Assembly (NCBI RefSeq): GCF_000429365.1
Contig: NZ_AUBS01000014.1
Location: 1 to 64,000, forward strand
DNA length: 64,000 nt
Direction of reading: 5' to 3'
Origin: Pseudodonghicola xiamenensis DSM 18339
GTDB taxonomy: Bacteria > Pseudomonadota > Alphaproteobacteria > Rhodobacterales > Rhodobacteraceae
Position numbers and translations under genes: made by a program. This document shows positions 1 to 7,920 of this stretch, piece by piece. Positions within the stretch are counted from its first letter, which is position 1; each line of letters begins with the position of its first letter. Under the pieces are notes generated by a model. That model worked only from the letters and a program-made list of their open reading frames with translations. It had not been told where the DNA came from and searched no databases.

Positions 1-65
1 GGCCCATCGGGCCAAGAGGGGGCAGACAGCCCCCTCCCCTCAACGCGCGCTCTCGCGTTGAGGGG
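1..65. repeat. Structured intergenic repeat, copy 1 (truncated by window edge)
   Basis: Bases 1-34 are identical to 27250-27283. The copy holds three consecutive inverted repeats: GGCCC/GGGCC at the left edge, GGGGGC/GCCCCC, and a perfect 12-bp stem at 36-47/54-65 with a 6-nt loop. The third stem differs in sequence from that of copy 2 but is still a hairpin, so structure seems to be kept. It lies just past the stop codon of the minus-strand acyltransferase and may end that transcript. The left part is cut off by the window. Confidence 0.7.
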
Positions 66-92
66 CAGCAGGCGCCGGAGCGGTCTCCCCGA

Positions 93-809
93 TCAGCTGC
101 GGGGGGCTTTGTCCGGGCGGGGCGTGAGAGTGCGGCCCGTGGCGCTGTCGCTGGAGTCGGTGACCCGGTCGAGCGTAGTTTCGAAATCCTGGCGCAGCAT
201 TTCAAGCTCGGCGTCGCTGATCTGGCGCTGGACGGTTCCATCCCATTCCTCGCAGAGGAACACGCCGCGGGAGAATGGCGCCGGCAACCACATCCGGTCC
301 CAGGTGGGGAATTCCACCACCCGGTTGGCTGAGAAGGAGACGGCAAAGACCCGTTTGCCCGAACTGCGGGCCCAGACCAGCGGCACGGTGGCGCTGATAC
401 GCGCGGGTCCGCGCGGGCCGTCGGCGGCGATCCCGACCGAGATGCCCTGTTTCATCCGGCGCAGCACCTCGCGCGACAGCGCGACATGGCGCTTGTGGCT
501 GGACATGGAGATATTTTCCCAGCCGAAGCGGTTCAGCAGCTTGCCCACCATGCTGCCGGCGCGGGCAGAGGAGGTCAGCGAGCAGATCGGTCCGAGCCTG
601 ATGTCGAACATGAAGGGCGCCATCATAAGCCGCTGGTGCCAGACCACGAAGATGACCGGCTCTCCGGCGCGGAGGGCATCGTCCATCTGTTCGAACCCCT
701 CTCGGCGCCAGCGCGAGGTGGCGTAAGCGAAGCGGATATAGCCCGAGAACAGCCCGGTCACGATCCGGGAAAACATCTGGCTGTCGGCGATCTTCTTCCG
801 CAGGCTCAC
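93..809 (-). CDS. Lysophospholipid acyltransferase family protein (DUF374)
   Basis: The 238-residue product resembles DUF374 proteins, relatives of the LpxL/PlsC acyltransferases. Visible family features are the VVWHQRLMM segment near residue 55, which supplies the catalytic-type His, and the AADGPRGPAR segment near residue 130, typical of DUF374. The start is a GTG at 809 preceded by AGGAT with 8-nt spacing. It reads away from tRNA-Trp. Family knowledge suggests acyl transfer to a lipid at the inner membrane; the substrate is not known. No signal peptide is evident, though the N-terminus has a hydrophobic patch around residues 12-30. Confidence 0.82.
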   Translation of the reverse strand: MSLRKKIADSQMFSRIVTGLFSGYIRFAYATSRWRREGFEQMDDALRAGEPVIFVVWHQRLMMAPFMFDIRLGPICSLTSSARAGSMVGKLLNRFGWENISMSSHKRHVALSREVLRRMKQGISVGIAADGPRGPARISATVPLVWARSSGKRVFAVSFSANRVVEFPTWDRMWLPAPFSRGVFLCEEWDGTVQRQISDAELEMLRQDFETTLDRVTDSSDSATGRTLTPRPDKAPRS

Positions 810-901
810 GGGTGGGATCCTTTCGTTTCCTGTTTGGGGTTGTCATAGCCGAACCGGCGCGGGGGACAATGGATTGATGCCCGTGGGTGCCGAGATTCTG
901 C

Positions 902-930
902 TTGTGTCCGGGCTCAGCCTGTCATAGAGG
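902..930 (+). promoter_or_regulatory. Predicted sigma70 promoter of tRNA-Trp
   Basis: TTGTGT at 902-907 and TAGAGG at 925-930 are separated by exactly 17 nt. The -10 box ends 13 nt before the mature tRNA. This is a pattern match only. Confidence 0.45.
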
Positions 931-943
931 AAGGCCCGGCCTT

Positions 944-1019
944 AGGGGTATAGCTCAGCTGGTAGAGCGACGGTCTCCAAAACCGTAGGTCGCGGGTTCG
1001 AACCCTGCTGCCCCTGCCA
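944..1019 (+). tRNA. trnW: tRNA-Trp (anticodon CCA)
   Basis: This is a 76-nt cloverleaf with a 7-bp acceptor stem (AGGGGTA/TGCCCCT), the anticodon loop CTCCAAA, the TTCGAA T-loop signature and an encoded 3' CCA. tRNA-Trp lies just upstream of secE-nusG in many alphaproteobacteria. Here about 5.3 kb of accessory genes separates it from secE. Confidence 0.97.
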
Positions 1020-1331
1020 TCCTTCCAACAGACTTTGTTTTTATCAGCTTCGATTGCGGTCTGTCGTGGGCTGCGCGTCAAAGCAGTTCCGGCCTGCGGT
1101 CATGTCTGTCTCCGGCCATGTCGGCGAAAGGGGCGTGCGATGGCGACGCGCCCGTTGATCAATGCTCGGTCATGATTGCGCTCCGCCCGGGCCCGTTCGT
1201 TGAGCGTATCGCCGCTGGTGTAGAGCCAAGCTGCCCCTGTGGCCCCCGGCGCCGCGGGGTGCTTTTCGGGATGCATTGGATTTGCACATTGTATACACAG
1301 TGGCTCAGAGTAGCTGACCGGAGAACGGATC
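1020..1331. other. Intergenic region between tRNA-Trp and the GntR gene
   Basis: No convincing gene was seen; the short overlapping reading frames on both strands have no recognisable domain. A T-rich stretch near 1033-1045 may help end the tRNA transcript. The only clear signal is the TGTATACA palindrome near 1290. No integrase fragment or repeat of the tRNA 3' end was found. Confidence 0.6.
1289..1298. promoter_or_regulatory. Predicted GntR operator upstream of the regulator gene
   Basis: TTGTATACAC contains the perfect palindrome TGTATACA (1290-1297). It lies about 35 nt upstream of the GntR start. The same core occurs before the exporter gene (2765-2772) and in the transporter/hydrolase divergent promoter (5496-5503). 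TATACA could also serve as a -10 box, so binding would block RNA polymerase. Autoregulation is inferred. Confidence 0.65.
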
Positions 1332-2027
1332 ATGGCCCCGAAAAAAACGACCCAGCGATTGGGGGCTGCGCATAATGCGCTATTTCTGCAAATCCATGAA
1401 GAGATGCGTCGCCGGATTCAGAACGGCGATTTCAAGCCGGGCGACCGACTTGTCGAGGATCGTCTGGCCGAGGAGTTCGGGGTGTCACGCAACCCGGTGC
1501 GGGAGGCGATTCGCCTGCTGAGCTCTGATGGTCTGGTCGAGGTGAACGCGCGACGCGGGGTCTATGTCAGCGTGCCGGAAGTCGAGAAAGCGCGTGAGCT
1601 GGTCGAGATCCGCGCGGTGCTTGAGGGGCATAACGCCCGACTGGCGGCGCGGCGGGGTAATCCCAAGCTGTTGGCCGAGGCGGGAAAGATCCTGGAAAAG
1701 GGGCAGGCGGCGCTGGCGGGCAAGCGAACCTCGGCGCTGGCTCAGCTCAATGATGATTTCCACAGGGCGCTGTCGCGGGCGTCGGAGAACGAAACCCTGG
1801 CCGAGATGCTGGCGACGCTGCGCCTGCGTAGTTCGCTGGTTTTCGCAATGGCGGATCCTGAGGTGCAGGGGCAGTCCTGGCAGGAGCACGCCGATATTCT
1901 GCGCGCGATCCTCGATGCGGACGAGGACAAGGCCGCGGCCTTGTCGACGGATCACGTGTTGCGCGCGGGGGAGCGGGCCCGCGCGCGCAGAGAGCGTCTG
2001 GCATCAGACGGTGAGCTGACGCAATAG
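1332..2027 (+). CDS. GntR family transcriptional regulator, FCD (FadR-like) subfamily
   Basis: The 231-residue protein has an N-terminal winged helix (about residues 14-78, with GDRLVEDRLAEEFGVSRNPVREAIRLL matching the GntR signature in pieces such as GVSRNPVREA). A C-terminal all-helical FCD ligand-binding domain follows (about 85-215, with the EIRAVLEGHNARLAA helix). The ATG at 1332 has GGAG 8 nt upstream. It is probably a repressor that senses a small carboxylate or related metabolite and controls the neighbouring transporter, exporter and hydrolase through the TGTATACA sites. Its 3' end overlaps the convergent exporter gene by 24 nt. The ligand is unknown. Confidence 0.9.
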   Translation: MAPKKTTQRLGAAHNALFLQIHEEMRRRIQNGDFKPGDRLVEDRLAEEFGVSRNPVREAIRLLSSDGLVEVNARRGVYVSVPEVEKARELVEIRAVLEGHNARLAARRGNPKLLAEAGKILEKGQAALAGKRTSALAQLNDDFHRALSRASENETLAEMLATLRLRSSLVFAMADPEVQGQSWQEHADILRAILDADEDKAAALSTDHVLRAGERARARRERLASDGELTQ

Positions 2028-2753
2028 CAGTACGATCGCGCTGAGTGCCGAAACCCCGAGCACGATGCCGCGCATCCGGCGGGCCGAGACCAGCGCGTGC
2101 AGGCGCCCGGATACGGAAAAGCCCAGCAGCAATGGCGCCAGCATTGCGAGACCCAGAACGATTTCATGCATGCCGAAGCGGCCGACCCAGCTCAGCGCCC
2201 CGATCGAGATCAATGTGCCGATGGCCAGAAAGCCGCCGATCGAGGCACGCAATTGTGCCGGGGGAACTGACTGGTAGACCAGCGCGATCGGCGGCAGACC
2301 GACCGAGGTCAGGGTGCCCATGACGCCGGAGAGGCAGCCGGCGGCGAACAGCGTTCCCGGTCGCGGCCGCAGCGGAACCCTTAGCAGGCTGACCGCAATG
2401 GCAAGCAGGATGGTCAGGGAGAAGGCGATGGCTAGCGCCCGGACCGGCAGCATTCCCATCAGCAGTGCGGCTGGGATCGAGGCGACCAGTCGCCCCGCCA
2501 GGGCATAGCCCAGCCCGCCGGTGTCGAGCGCGCCACGCTCGCGCAGGACGGACATGACCGCCAGCACGAAGGAAATCATCAGCAGGGGGCCGGGGACCAG
2601 CTCAGGGTTGAGGACGGCCAGTACCGGTGAGGCCACCATGCCCAAGCCGACGCCGCTTAGCCCCTGCAGGCAGGCGCCGGCGAAGATTATCAGTCCGATC
2701 CAGAGCCAGTGCCCGTCGATCAGCCAGGTGGCGAGAGCAGTCATCATGTGCAT
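2004..2753 (-). CDS. TauE/SafE family sulfite/organic-anion exporter
   Basis: The 249-residue, very hydrophobic protein has about eight predicted membrane segments. The N-terminal GACLQGLSGVGLG segment and the internal GTLTSVGLPPIALVY segment match the two TauE/SafE half-repeats. Family members move sulfite, sulfonates or other small anions across the inner membrane. ATGs at 2753, 2747 and 2744 are possible starts. It is read toward the GntR gene and overlaps its end. A GntR operator lies only 11-20 nt upstream, so it appears to have its own regulated promoter with a very short leader, separate from the ABC operon. The substrate is unknown. Confidence 0.85.
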   Translation of the reverse strand: MHMMTALATWLIDGHWLWIGLIIFAGACLQGLSGVGLGMVASPVLAVLNPELVPGPLLMISFVLAVMSVLRERGALDTGGLGYALAGRLVASIPAALLMGMLPVRALAIAFSLTILLAIAVSLLRVPLRPRPGTLFAAGCLSGVMGTLTSVGLPPIALVYQSVPPAQLRASIGGFLAIGTLISIGALSWVGRFGMHEIVLGLAMLAPLLLGFSVSGRLHALVSARRMRGIVLGVSALSAIVLLLRQLTV

Positions 2754-2763
2754 TTCTTGTCTA

Positions 2764-2773
2764 TTGTATACAT
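2764..2773. promoter_or_regulatory. Predicted GntR operator upstream of the TauE-type exporter
   Basis: TTGTATACAT carries the same TGTATACA core (2765-2772) as the sites near 1290 and 5496. On the minus strand it overlaps a TATACA -10-like box immediately upstream of the exporter start. This is consistent with repression by the adjacent FCD regulator. Confidence 0.65.
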
Positions 2774-2817
2774 AATTTTCAACCGGATCGCGGCATCTAG
2801 CGCCGCGATCCGCCGGG

Positions 2818-3627
2818 TCAGCGTCGGAACAGTCGTTCGGTGCTCTGGATCAGCAGATAGATCGCCACCGAGATCAGGCCGAGGATGACGATGGCCGCCA
2901 TTACCATGTCCATGCGGAAGATCTGGCTGCCGTAGACGATCAGATAGCCAAGCCCGGCCTTGGAGGCCTGGAATTCACCGACGATCACCCCAACCAGGCT
3001 GAGCCCGACATTGGCCTTCAGCGTTGCCATGAAGGTATGGAGGTTACCGGGCAGCACCACCTTGCCGAGGATTTGCCGTCGGGTTGCGCCAAGTGTGCGC
3101 GCCAGTTTGATCTTGTTCGGGTCGGTCTGGCTGAAGCCTGTGTACAGCATCAGGATGGTGATGAAGAGCGCCACCGCGATGGCCACCGCATAGATCGAGC
3201 CCATCGGGCCAAGCCAGATATAGAAGATCGGGACCAGGGCGATCTTCGGCAGCGCGTTCAGCACCACAAGAAACGGGTCGAGGATGCGTTCGAGCATCGG
3301 CGACAGCCACAGGACGACGGCGATCAGCGTGCCGAGCGCCATGGCGATGGCAAAGCTGATCAGAACCTCGAGCAGGGTAACGCCGATATGCATCGCCAGG
3401 TTGCCCTGGGCCACCAGTTCGAAAAAGCCCCTCCAGACCGCGCTGGGGTAGCTGGTGAGCATCGGATTGACGAGCCCGGCGCGGGGCGCGACTTCCCAGA
3501 TGGCGAGGAAGCCGATCAGCAGCAGCAGCCGACCGATCTGGATCTTGCGTCGTTCGATACCCTGGCGTTTCAGCCAGTTCTGATAGGCGATGCTGGGGGC
3601 GGGGGTTTCTGGGGCTTGATCAGACAT
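2818..3627 (-). CDS. ABC transporter permease, NitT/TauT type (SsuC-like)
   Basis: The 269-residue inner-membrane protein has about six membrane segments and a BPD_transp_1 domain. The EAA-type loop that contacts the ATPase is visible as ARTLGATRRQILGKVVLPG near residues 175-195. It is the third gene of a minus-strand operon after the binding protein and the ATPase, and its start overlaps the ATPase end by 8 nt. NitT/TauT family members import sulfonates, nitrate, or pyrimidine/thiamine precursors. The context (FCD regulator, cysteine hydrolase, TauE) does not fix the substrate. Confidence 0.88.
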   Translation of the reverse strand: MSDQAPETPAPSIAYQNWLKRQGIERRKIQIGRLLLLIGFLAIWEVAPRAGLVNPMLTSYPSAVWRGFFELVAQGNLAMHIGVTLLEVLISFAIAMALGTLIAVVLWLSPMLERILDPFLVVLNALPKIALVPIFYIWLGPMGSIYAVAIAVALFITILMLYTGFSQTDPNKIKLARTLGATRRQILGKVVLPGNLHTFMATLKANVGLSLVGVIVGEFQASKAGLGYLIVYGSQIFRMDMVMAAIVILGLISVAIYLLIQSTERLFRR

Positions 3628-4429
3628 GTGAGTCCATCTCCGTCCACACCTTGTGAAAGTAGTCTTTGAATTCCTCCGCGTCGCGGCAGGCCATGGTGCT
3701 GGGGCGCTCTGGGCCGACGCTGGGAAAGTGGATTTCGTGAATGTTGTGGATGCGGCCGGGGCGGGCGCTCAGCACGATCACGCGGTCGGCCATGGCGATG
3801 GCCTCGGGGATGTCATGGGTGACCAGGACGGCGGTCTTGCCTTCGCGCCGGATGATGGTGCCGATCTCGTCCGAAATCGCCAGCCGGGTCTGGAAATCGA
3901 GCGCTGAGAAGGGTTCGTCCAGCAACAGGATATCCGGTTCCATGCACATGGTGCGCCCCAGCGCGGCGCGCTGGCGCATGCCGCCGGAAAGCTGGGTCGG
4001 CTTGTGGTGCAGGAATTGCCCCAATCCGTAGTTGGTCAGGATCCGGGTTGCCCGTTCGCGGGCGGCCTGCATGTCCATGCCGCGAATTTCCGGTCCGAGC
4101 AGCGCATTCTCGAGGATCGTGCGCCATTCGAACAAGCTGTCCTGTTGCAACATGAAGCCGACCTGCGGCGACGGGCCCTTGACCGGCGCGCCGTCGATCA
4201 GCACCTGCCCTGCGCTGGGGCCCAGAAGTCCCGACAGAAGCGACAGCAGGGTGGATTTGCCGCAGCCGGACTGCCCGACGATCGAGATGAATTCCCCTTT
4301 GGCGACTGAAAAGTTGATATCCTTCAGCGCGTGGGTTTCCCCCTCTTTCGAGAAATAGTGCAGGTTCACGTCCCGGAATTCGATCTTGGGCGGCACGATG
4401 TCGTGCCGCCCGGTGGTCGCAGATGTCAT
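3620..4429 (-). CDS. ABC transporter ATP-binding protein, NitT/TauT type (SsuB-like)
   Basis: This 269-residue ATPase is complete. It shows Walker [10 protein letters not shown] (52-60), Q-loop LQQDS (94-98), signature LSGGMRQ (147-153), Walker B ILLLDEP (167-173) and switch His in THD (205). The N-terminus extends about 15 residues before the first strand. It overlaps the binding-protein gene by 4 nt upstream and the permease by 8 nt downstream, so the three are translationally coupled. It powers import of the ligand bound by the preceding periplasmic protein. Confidence 0.92.
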   Translation of the reverse strand: MTSATTGRHDIVPPKIEFRDVNLHYFSKEGETHALKDINFSVAKGEFISIVGQSGCGKSTLLSLLSGLLGPSAGQVLIDGAPVKGPSPQVGFMLQQDSLFEWRTILENALLGPEIRGMDMQAARERATRILTNYGLGQFLHHKPTQLSGGMRQRAALGRTMCMEPDILLLDEPFSALDFQTRLAISDEIGTIIRREGKTAVLVTHDIPEAIAMADRVIVLSARPGRIHNIHEIHFPSVGPERPSTMACRDAEEFKDYFHKVWTEMDSHV

Positions 4430-5433
4430 TGTTGGTCCTTTGTGAAGAACGTGGGGTCAACGACTGCCGCATAGGGCAGGCGGTTGTCATTGGGCAGAAG
4501 CCCGTTGGCGATCAGCAGATCCTGCAGCCGATCAATGGCTTCCGGGCTGACGGCGGGAGAGGACTTCCAAACACCGGCGGCGCGATGGCGTTCGACGCTG
4601 CTGGCCAGTTCCTCCGGGCTTACGCCGGGAAAATACGGGGCGAGCGCAGTGGCGGCCTCCGCCGGTGTCGCGGTGTCCAGCCAGGCCTGGGCCTTGGCGA
4701 TCGCGCGGGTAAAGCCGCTGACGATCTCGGGGTGATCCGCAATATAGGATTCCCGCGCGATAAAGACGGTATAGTCGATCTGCCCCACCGCCTGGCCGAC
4801 ATTGGTCAGCGCGTGCAGCTTGCCGGTCTCTTCCAGCTTGGTGACGTCGGGTTCAAAGAAGGTGCCGTAGTCTGCCACCCCCGACATGAAGGCGCCGCCG
4901 CGGGCCGGGATCGCCACATTGGTGATGATGTCGACATCCTTGTCCGGGTCCAGCCCGGCGTTTTCCAGGGCCTTGCGCAGAAAGATTGCAGGGGCGGAGC
5001 CTTCGCGCCAGCCGAGGATTTTCTTGCCCTTCAGGGTGGCCCAGTCGAAAGCCTCGCCCGGGGTTTCGCGCCCGACCAGGAAAGAGCCGTCGGTGGCCGT
5101 CAGCCCGGCGAAGATGTGGATCTTTTCCGGCGATTGGCCGTTGCCGACGTAAATCGTGGTCTCCGGGCCGGCGAGGGCGATATCGACCGAGCCGGACAGC
5201 AGGGCGGCGGTCACCTTGTCGCTGCCCTGACCGGCGAGCAGGTCGAAACTGATGCCCTCTTCGGCGAAATATCCGTTCCCGATCGCGACATAGAGCGGGG
5301 AATAGAACAGAGAATGGATCACCTCCATGAAGGCGATTTCAGTGGTGTCCTGAGCCTGGAGTGGGGCGGGGGCGGCGGGCAGCAACCCGAAGGCGAGGCC
5401 GGCCGCAAGCAGCAGATTGCGCGCGTGTTTCAT
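4426..5433 (-). CDS. ABC transporter substrate-binding protein, NMT1/SsuA-like
   Basis: The 335-residue protein has a Sec signal peptide (MKHARNLLLAAG onward, with cleavage likely after LQA near residue 28). An NMT1-type fold follows, with the SPLYVAIGNGYFAEEG segment typical of NrtA/SsuA/ThiY proteins. The ATG at 5433 is preferred over upstream in-frame starts because AGGGA lies 7 nt upstream and the signal peptide begins there. It is first in the importer operon and diverges from the cysteine hydrolase across an operator. The ligand cannot be read from sequence; sulfonate-like or ureido/amide compounds are possible. Confidence 0.88.
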   Translation of the reverse strand: MKHARNLLLAAGLAFGLLPAAPAPLQAQDTTEIAFMEVIHSLFYSPLYVAIGNGYFAEEGISFDLLAGQGSDKVTAALLSGSVDIALAGPETTIYVGNGQSPEKIHIFAGLTATDGSFLVGRETPGEAFDWATLKGKKILGWREGSAPAIFLRKALENAGLDPDKDVDIITNVAIPARGGAFMSGVADYGTFFEPDVTKLEETGKLHALTNVGQAVGQIDYTVFIARESYIADHPEIVSGFTRAIAKAQAWLDTATPAEAATALAPYFPGVSPEELASSVERHRAAGVWKSSPAVSPEAIDRLQDLLIANGLLPNDNRLPYAAVVDPTFFTKDQQ

Positions 5434-5493
5434 GTTGGTCCCTGTGTGTCTGCGATATTGTTTGACGTGTCCTTCTGGTAGGATATGTTGTTC

Positions 5494-5505
5494 ATTGTAT
5501 ACAAT
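5494..5505. promoter_or_regulatory. Predicted GntR operator in the divergent transporter/hydrolase promoter
   Basis: ATTGTATACAAT is a perfect 12-bp palindrome, the best of the three copies. It is almost centred between the divergent starts (about 60 nt from each). The symmetry and length fit FCD-subfamily GntR operators such as the 12-bp VanR-type palindrome. One site could control both directions. Confidence 0.72.
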
Positions 5506-5569
5506 CGTGAAGGCGTGAATGGAAAACGCCAAAAACATGAAATGATCGAAATTTAGGCGAAATCTAACC

Positions 5570-6277
5570 ATGGAAACTGAAAAAGTGAGCACTCCACATC
5601 CGTTTGACATGCCGCAATGGGCGATTGACCGGGTGGTGGCCCGGCAAGGGCAACCGCTGGTGCACCGGGAGGTGCCGGCGGCTGAGACCGCGCTGGTCGT
5701 CGTCGATATGCAGAATTACTTCATGGAGGCGGAAAGCCCGGCCAGTGTGCCGCGCGCACGGGCTATCGTGGACAATATCAATCGGCTGGCGGCGGCATTG
5801 CGGGCCGCGGGTGGCAAGGTGGTTTGGATTCGTACCCTCTTCACCGAAGAGGCGCTCGCGGAGATCGAGCACTTCCATCGGGTCTTGCTGCTGCCGGACC
5901 GGTTCGAGGCGCGCTGCGAGGCGCTGGCGCGCGATGCCGAAGGATCGCAGCTCTGGCCCGGGCTCGACGTGCGGGCAGAGGATCTGATTATCGAGAAAAC
6001 CCGCTATAGCGGCATGATCCAGGGGGCGGGCGATCTCGAGGCGCAGTTGAAGGCGGCCGGGGTGTCGGCGATGCTGGTCGCGGGCACGATGACGAATGCC
6101 TGCTGCGAATCCACTGCGCGCGACGCGATGATGCGGAATTTCCGGACGACCATGGTGCATGATGCCAATGCGACCCTGCGGGATGACGAACACGCGGCGG
6201 CGCTGATCAACTTCTATCTGTTCTTCGGGGATGTCGCCGGGACCGAGGAGTTGGTCGCCCGTTATCCCGCCGGGTGA
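5570..6277 (+). CDS. Isochorismatase-like cysteine hydrolase (RutB/N-carbamoyl amidase type)
   Basis: The 235-residue enzyme has the isochorismatase-like fold with the expected triad: D46 in VVVDMQNYF, K143 in EKTRYSGM and C178 in MTNACCEST. It probably hydrolyses a C-N bond of an amide, ureido or carbamoyl compound; members include RutB, biuret hydrolase and N-carbamoylsarcosine amidase. The catalytic Cys is followed by a second Cys (C179), where many relatives have Val. The ATG at 5570 has only a weak upstream purine stretch, and a GTG at 5585 is an alternative. It is divergent from the importer and presumably acts on its ligand. Confidence 0.88.
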   Translation: METEKVSTPHPFDMPQWAIDRVVARQGQPLVHREVPAAETALVVVDMQNYFMEAESPASVPRARAIVDNINRLAAALRAAGGKVVWIRTLFTEEALAEIEHFHRVLLLPDRFEARCEALARDAEGSQLWPGLDVRAEDLIIEKTRYSGMIQGAGDLEAQLKAAGVSAMLVAGTMTNACCESTARDAMMRNFRTTMVHDANATLRDDEHAAALINFYLFFGDVAGTEELVARYPAG

Positions 6278-6325
6278 GAGGGGGCGGCCCAGGCCGGCCT
6301 TGGGGCGGCGGCTCGTCCATCCGTC

Positions 6326-6354
6326 TTGAAATCGCCGCCTTGTCCCGCTATGTG
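6326..6354 (+). promoter_or_regulatory. Predicted secE promoter
   Basis: TTGAAA (6326-6331) and TATGTG (6349-6354) have a 17-nt spacer, which would start transcription about 25 nt before secE. It lies after the accessory cassette, so secE does not depend on trnW read-through. Confidence 0.5.
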
Positions 6355-6384
6355 CCCCTATCAGGCAGACAGGATTCGCAGCTC

Positions 6385-6582
6385 ATGGCTCTCACCAACC
6401 CGATTCAGTTCATCCAGCAGGTCCGTTCGGAGATCGCCAAGGTCGTCTGGCCGAGCCGGCGCGAGGTGTTCCTGACCACGGTGATGGTATTCGTGATGGC
6501 GGCGTTGACGGCGACCTTCTTCGCCCTGGTCGATCTGGGGATCCGCAGTGGGCTGCATGGTATCCTCAGCCTCTTCGGCTGA
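6385..6582 (+). CDS. secE: Preprotein translocase subunit SecE
   Basis: The 65-residue protein is the short, single-span form of SecE. The cytoplasmic amphipathic part VRSEIAKVVWPSRREV (residues 11-26) precedes one membrane segment (about 30-52). It clamps SecY in the SecYEG channel. The ATG at 6385 is chosen because MALTNPIQF begins the family homology; upstream frame extension has no homology. nusG follows but with its own likely promoter. Confidence 0.95.
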   Translation: MALTNPIQFIQQVRSEIAKVVWPSRREVFLTTVMVFVMAALTATFFALVDLGIRSGLHGILSLFG

Positions 6583-6622
6583 GGCGCGGCGGGCCGGTTC
6601 ATGGGAAATCCTTCCCGCCCCC

Positions 6623-6651
6623 TTGATCATTCGGCCTTTGCCTAGTAGGTG
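6623..6651 (+). promoter_or_regulatory. Predicted nusG promoter
   Basis: TTGATC (6623-6628) and TAGGTG (6646-6651) are 17 nt apart. A hairpin with a T-rich tail follows within about 15 nt of the predicted transcription start. Confidence 0.42.
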
Positions 6652-6671
6652 AGCGGCTACCTTTGGGGTAT

Positions 6672-6708
6672 GGCGTGCGGCGATTCGAGGCGCACGCCGA
6701 TTTTTATT
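6672..6708 (+). terminator. Terminator-like hairpin in the nusG leader
   Basis: A perfect 8-bp stem (GGCGTGCG 6672-6679 / CGCACGCC 6691-6698) with an 11-nt loop is followed by GATTTTTATT. It could end secE transcripts or act as an attenuator for the nusG promoter just upstream. Confidence 0.55.
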
Positions 6709-6799
6709 CCGGGGTTGGCGGGTGAGCCGCCTTAGAGAATTGCAGATACCCGGTCTGCCGCGTGCGGTCGGGACGGACAGGACAAGGACATCAGGGTTC

Positions 6800-7333
6800 A
6801 TGGCGAAGCGGTGGTATTCGGTCAGCGTTCTTTCCAACTTCGAAAAGAAGATCGCAGAGCAGATCAGGACCTCTGTGGTCGAGAATGGGCTTGAAGATCA
6901 GATCGACGAGGTTCTGGTGCCCACCGAAGAGGTGATCGAGGTGCGTCGGGGCAAGAAGGTCAAGGCCGAGCGGCGCTTCATGCCGGGCTATGTTCTGGTC
7001 CATATGGAAATGTCTGATCGGGGCTATCACCTGATCAGCTCGATCAACCGGGTGACCGGTTTCCTTGGGCCGCAGGGGCGGCCGATGCCGATGCGCGATG
7101 CCGAGGTCAATCAGATCCTCAACCGCGTTCAGGAAGGTGAGGAAGCGCCGCGGACCCTGATCAGCTTCGAAGTGGGCGAGCGCGTCAAAGTCAACGACGG
7201 GCCGTTCGAGGATTTCGATGGCATGATCGAGGAAGTCGACGAGGACAACCAGCGCCTGAAGGTGTCGGTGTCGATCTTTGGCCGGGAAACGCCGGTCGAA
7301 CTGGAATTCGCTCAGGTCACCAAACAGGCCTGA
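6800..7333 (+). CDS. nusG: Transcription termination/antitermination protein NusG
   Basis: The 177-residue protein has the NGN domain ([20 protein letters not shown], shown here in part as [14 protein letters not shown], residues 3-16) and a C-terminal KOW motif ([18 protein letters not shown], about 120-140). It binds RNA polymerase and links it to Rho or ribosomal S10. The ATG at 6800 is chosen where homology starts; an upstream in-frame GTG would add 26 unrelated residues. Confidence 0.96.
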   Translation: MAKRWYSVSVLSNFEKKIAEQIRTSVVENGLEDQIDEVLVPTEEVIEVRRGKKVKAERRFMPGYVLVHMEMSDRGYHLISSINRVTGFLGPQGRPMPMRDAEVNQILNRVQEGEEAPRTLISFEVGERVKVNDGPFEDFDGMIEEVDEDNQRLKVSVSIFGRETPVELEFAQVTKQA

Positions 7334-7493
7334 CGTGTCGCTCATCGCGCCTTTCGGCCGCTCTTCGCTGAGGAGGATGGCCGGTTGGCGGAGGGGCGAA
7401 ATCGTGGAGGGCGGAGAGCGCGCGCGGTCTCACCACACCACGGGCAACCTGGCCTGTCGACGCGTCGGCGGGTGCTAGAAAAGGAGATGGCCA

Positions 7494-7919
7494 ATGGCCA
7501 AGAAACTTATCGGGCAGCTCAAGCTGCAAGTTAAAGCCGGTCAGGCGAACCCGTCGCCGCCGGTTGGTCCGGCGCTGGGTCAGCGCGGCATCAACATCAT
7601 GGAATTCTGCAAGGCGTTCAACGCCAAGACTGCGGATATGGAGCCCGGCGCACCGTGCCCGACCGTGATCAGCTACTATCAGGACAAGTCCTTCACCATG
7701 GACATCAAGACGCCGCCGGCGTCCTATTTCCTGAAAAAGGCTGCCAAGCTGCAATCGGGTTCCAAGACCCCGGGTCGCGCTGTTGCCGGTTCGGTGACCG
7801 TGGCGCAGGTGAAGGAAATCGCCGAAGCCAAGATGAAGGATCTGAACGCCAACGACGTCGAGGCGGCAATGCAGATCATCCTGGGCTCTGCCCGCTCCAT
7901 GGGCATTGAGGTGAAGTAA
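7494..7919 (+). CDS. rplK: 50S ribosomal protein L11
   Basis: L11 is 141 residues, the usual length. The N-terminal [21 protein letters not shown] (visible as [14 protein letters not shown]) is the conserved proline-rich region of the GTPase-associated centre. AAGGAGAT lies upstream. rplA follows after 1 nt. The 160-nt gap after nusG shows no clear promoter. Confidence 0.98.
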   Translation: MAKKLIGQLKLQVKAGQANPSPPVGPALGQRGINIMEFCKAFNAKTADMEPGAPCPTVISYYQDKSFTMDIKTPPASYFLKKAAKLQSGSKTPGRAVAGSVTVAQVKEIAEAKMKDLNANDVEAAMQIILGSARSMGIEVK

Positions 7920-7920
7920 G

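Noticed and set aside
1100-1375. Two short opposing frames over the region before the GntR gene
   Set aside because: No homology, no ribosome-binding site, and one overlaps the operator and the GntR start.
944-6384. Genomic island integrated at tRNA-Trp
   Set aside because: No integrase, no direct repeat of the tRNA 3' end near secE and no mobility gene were seen. Kept only as an unusual insertion.
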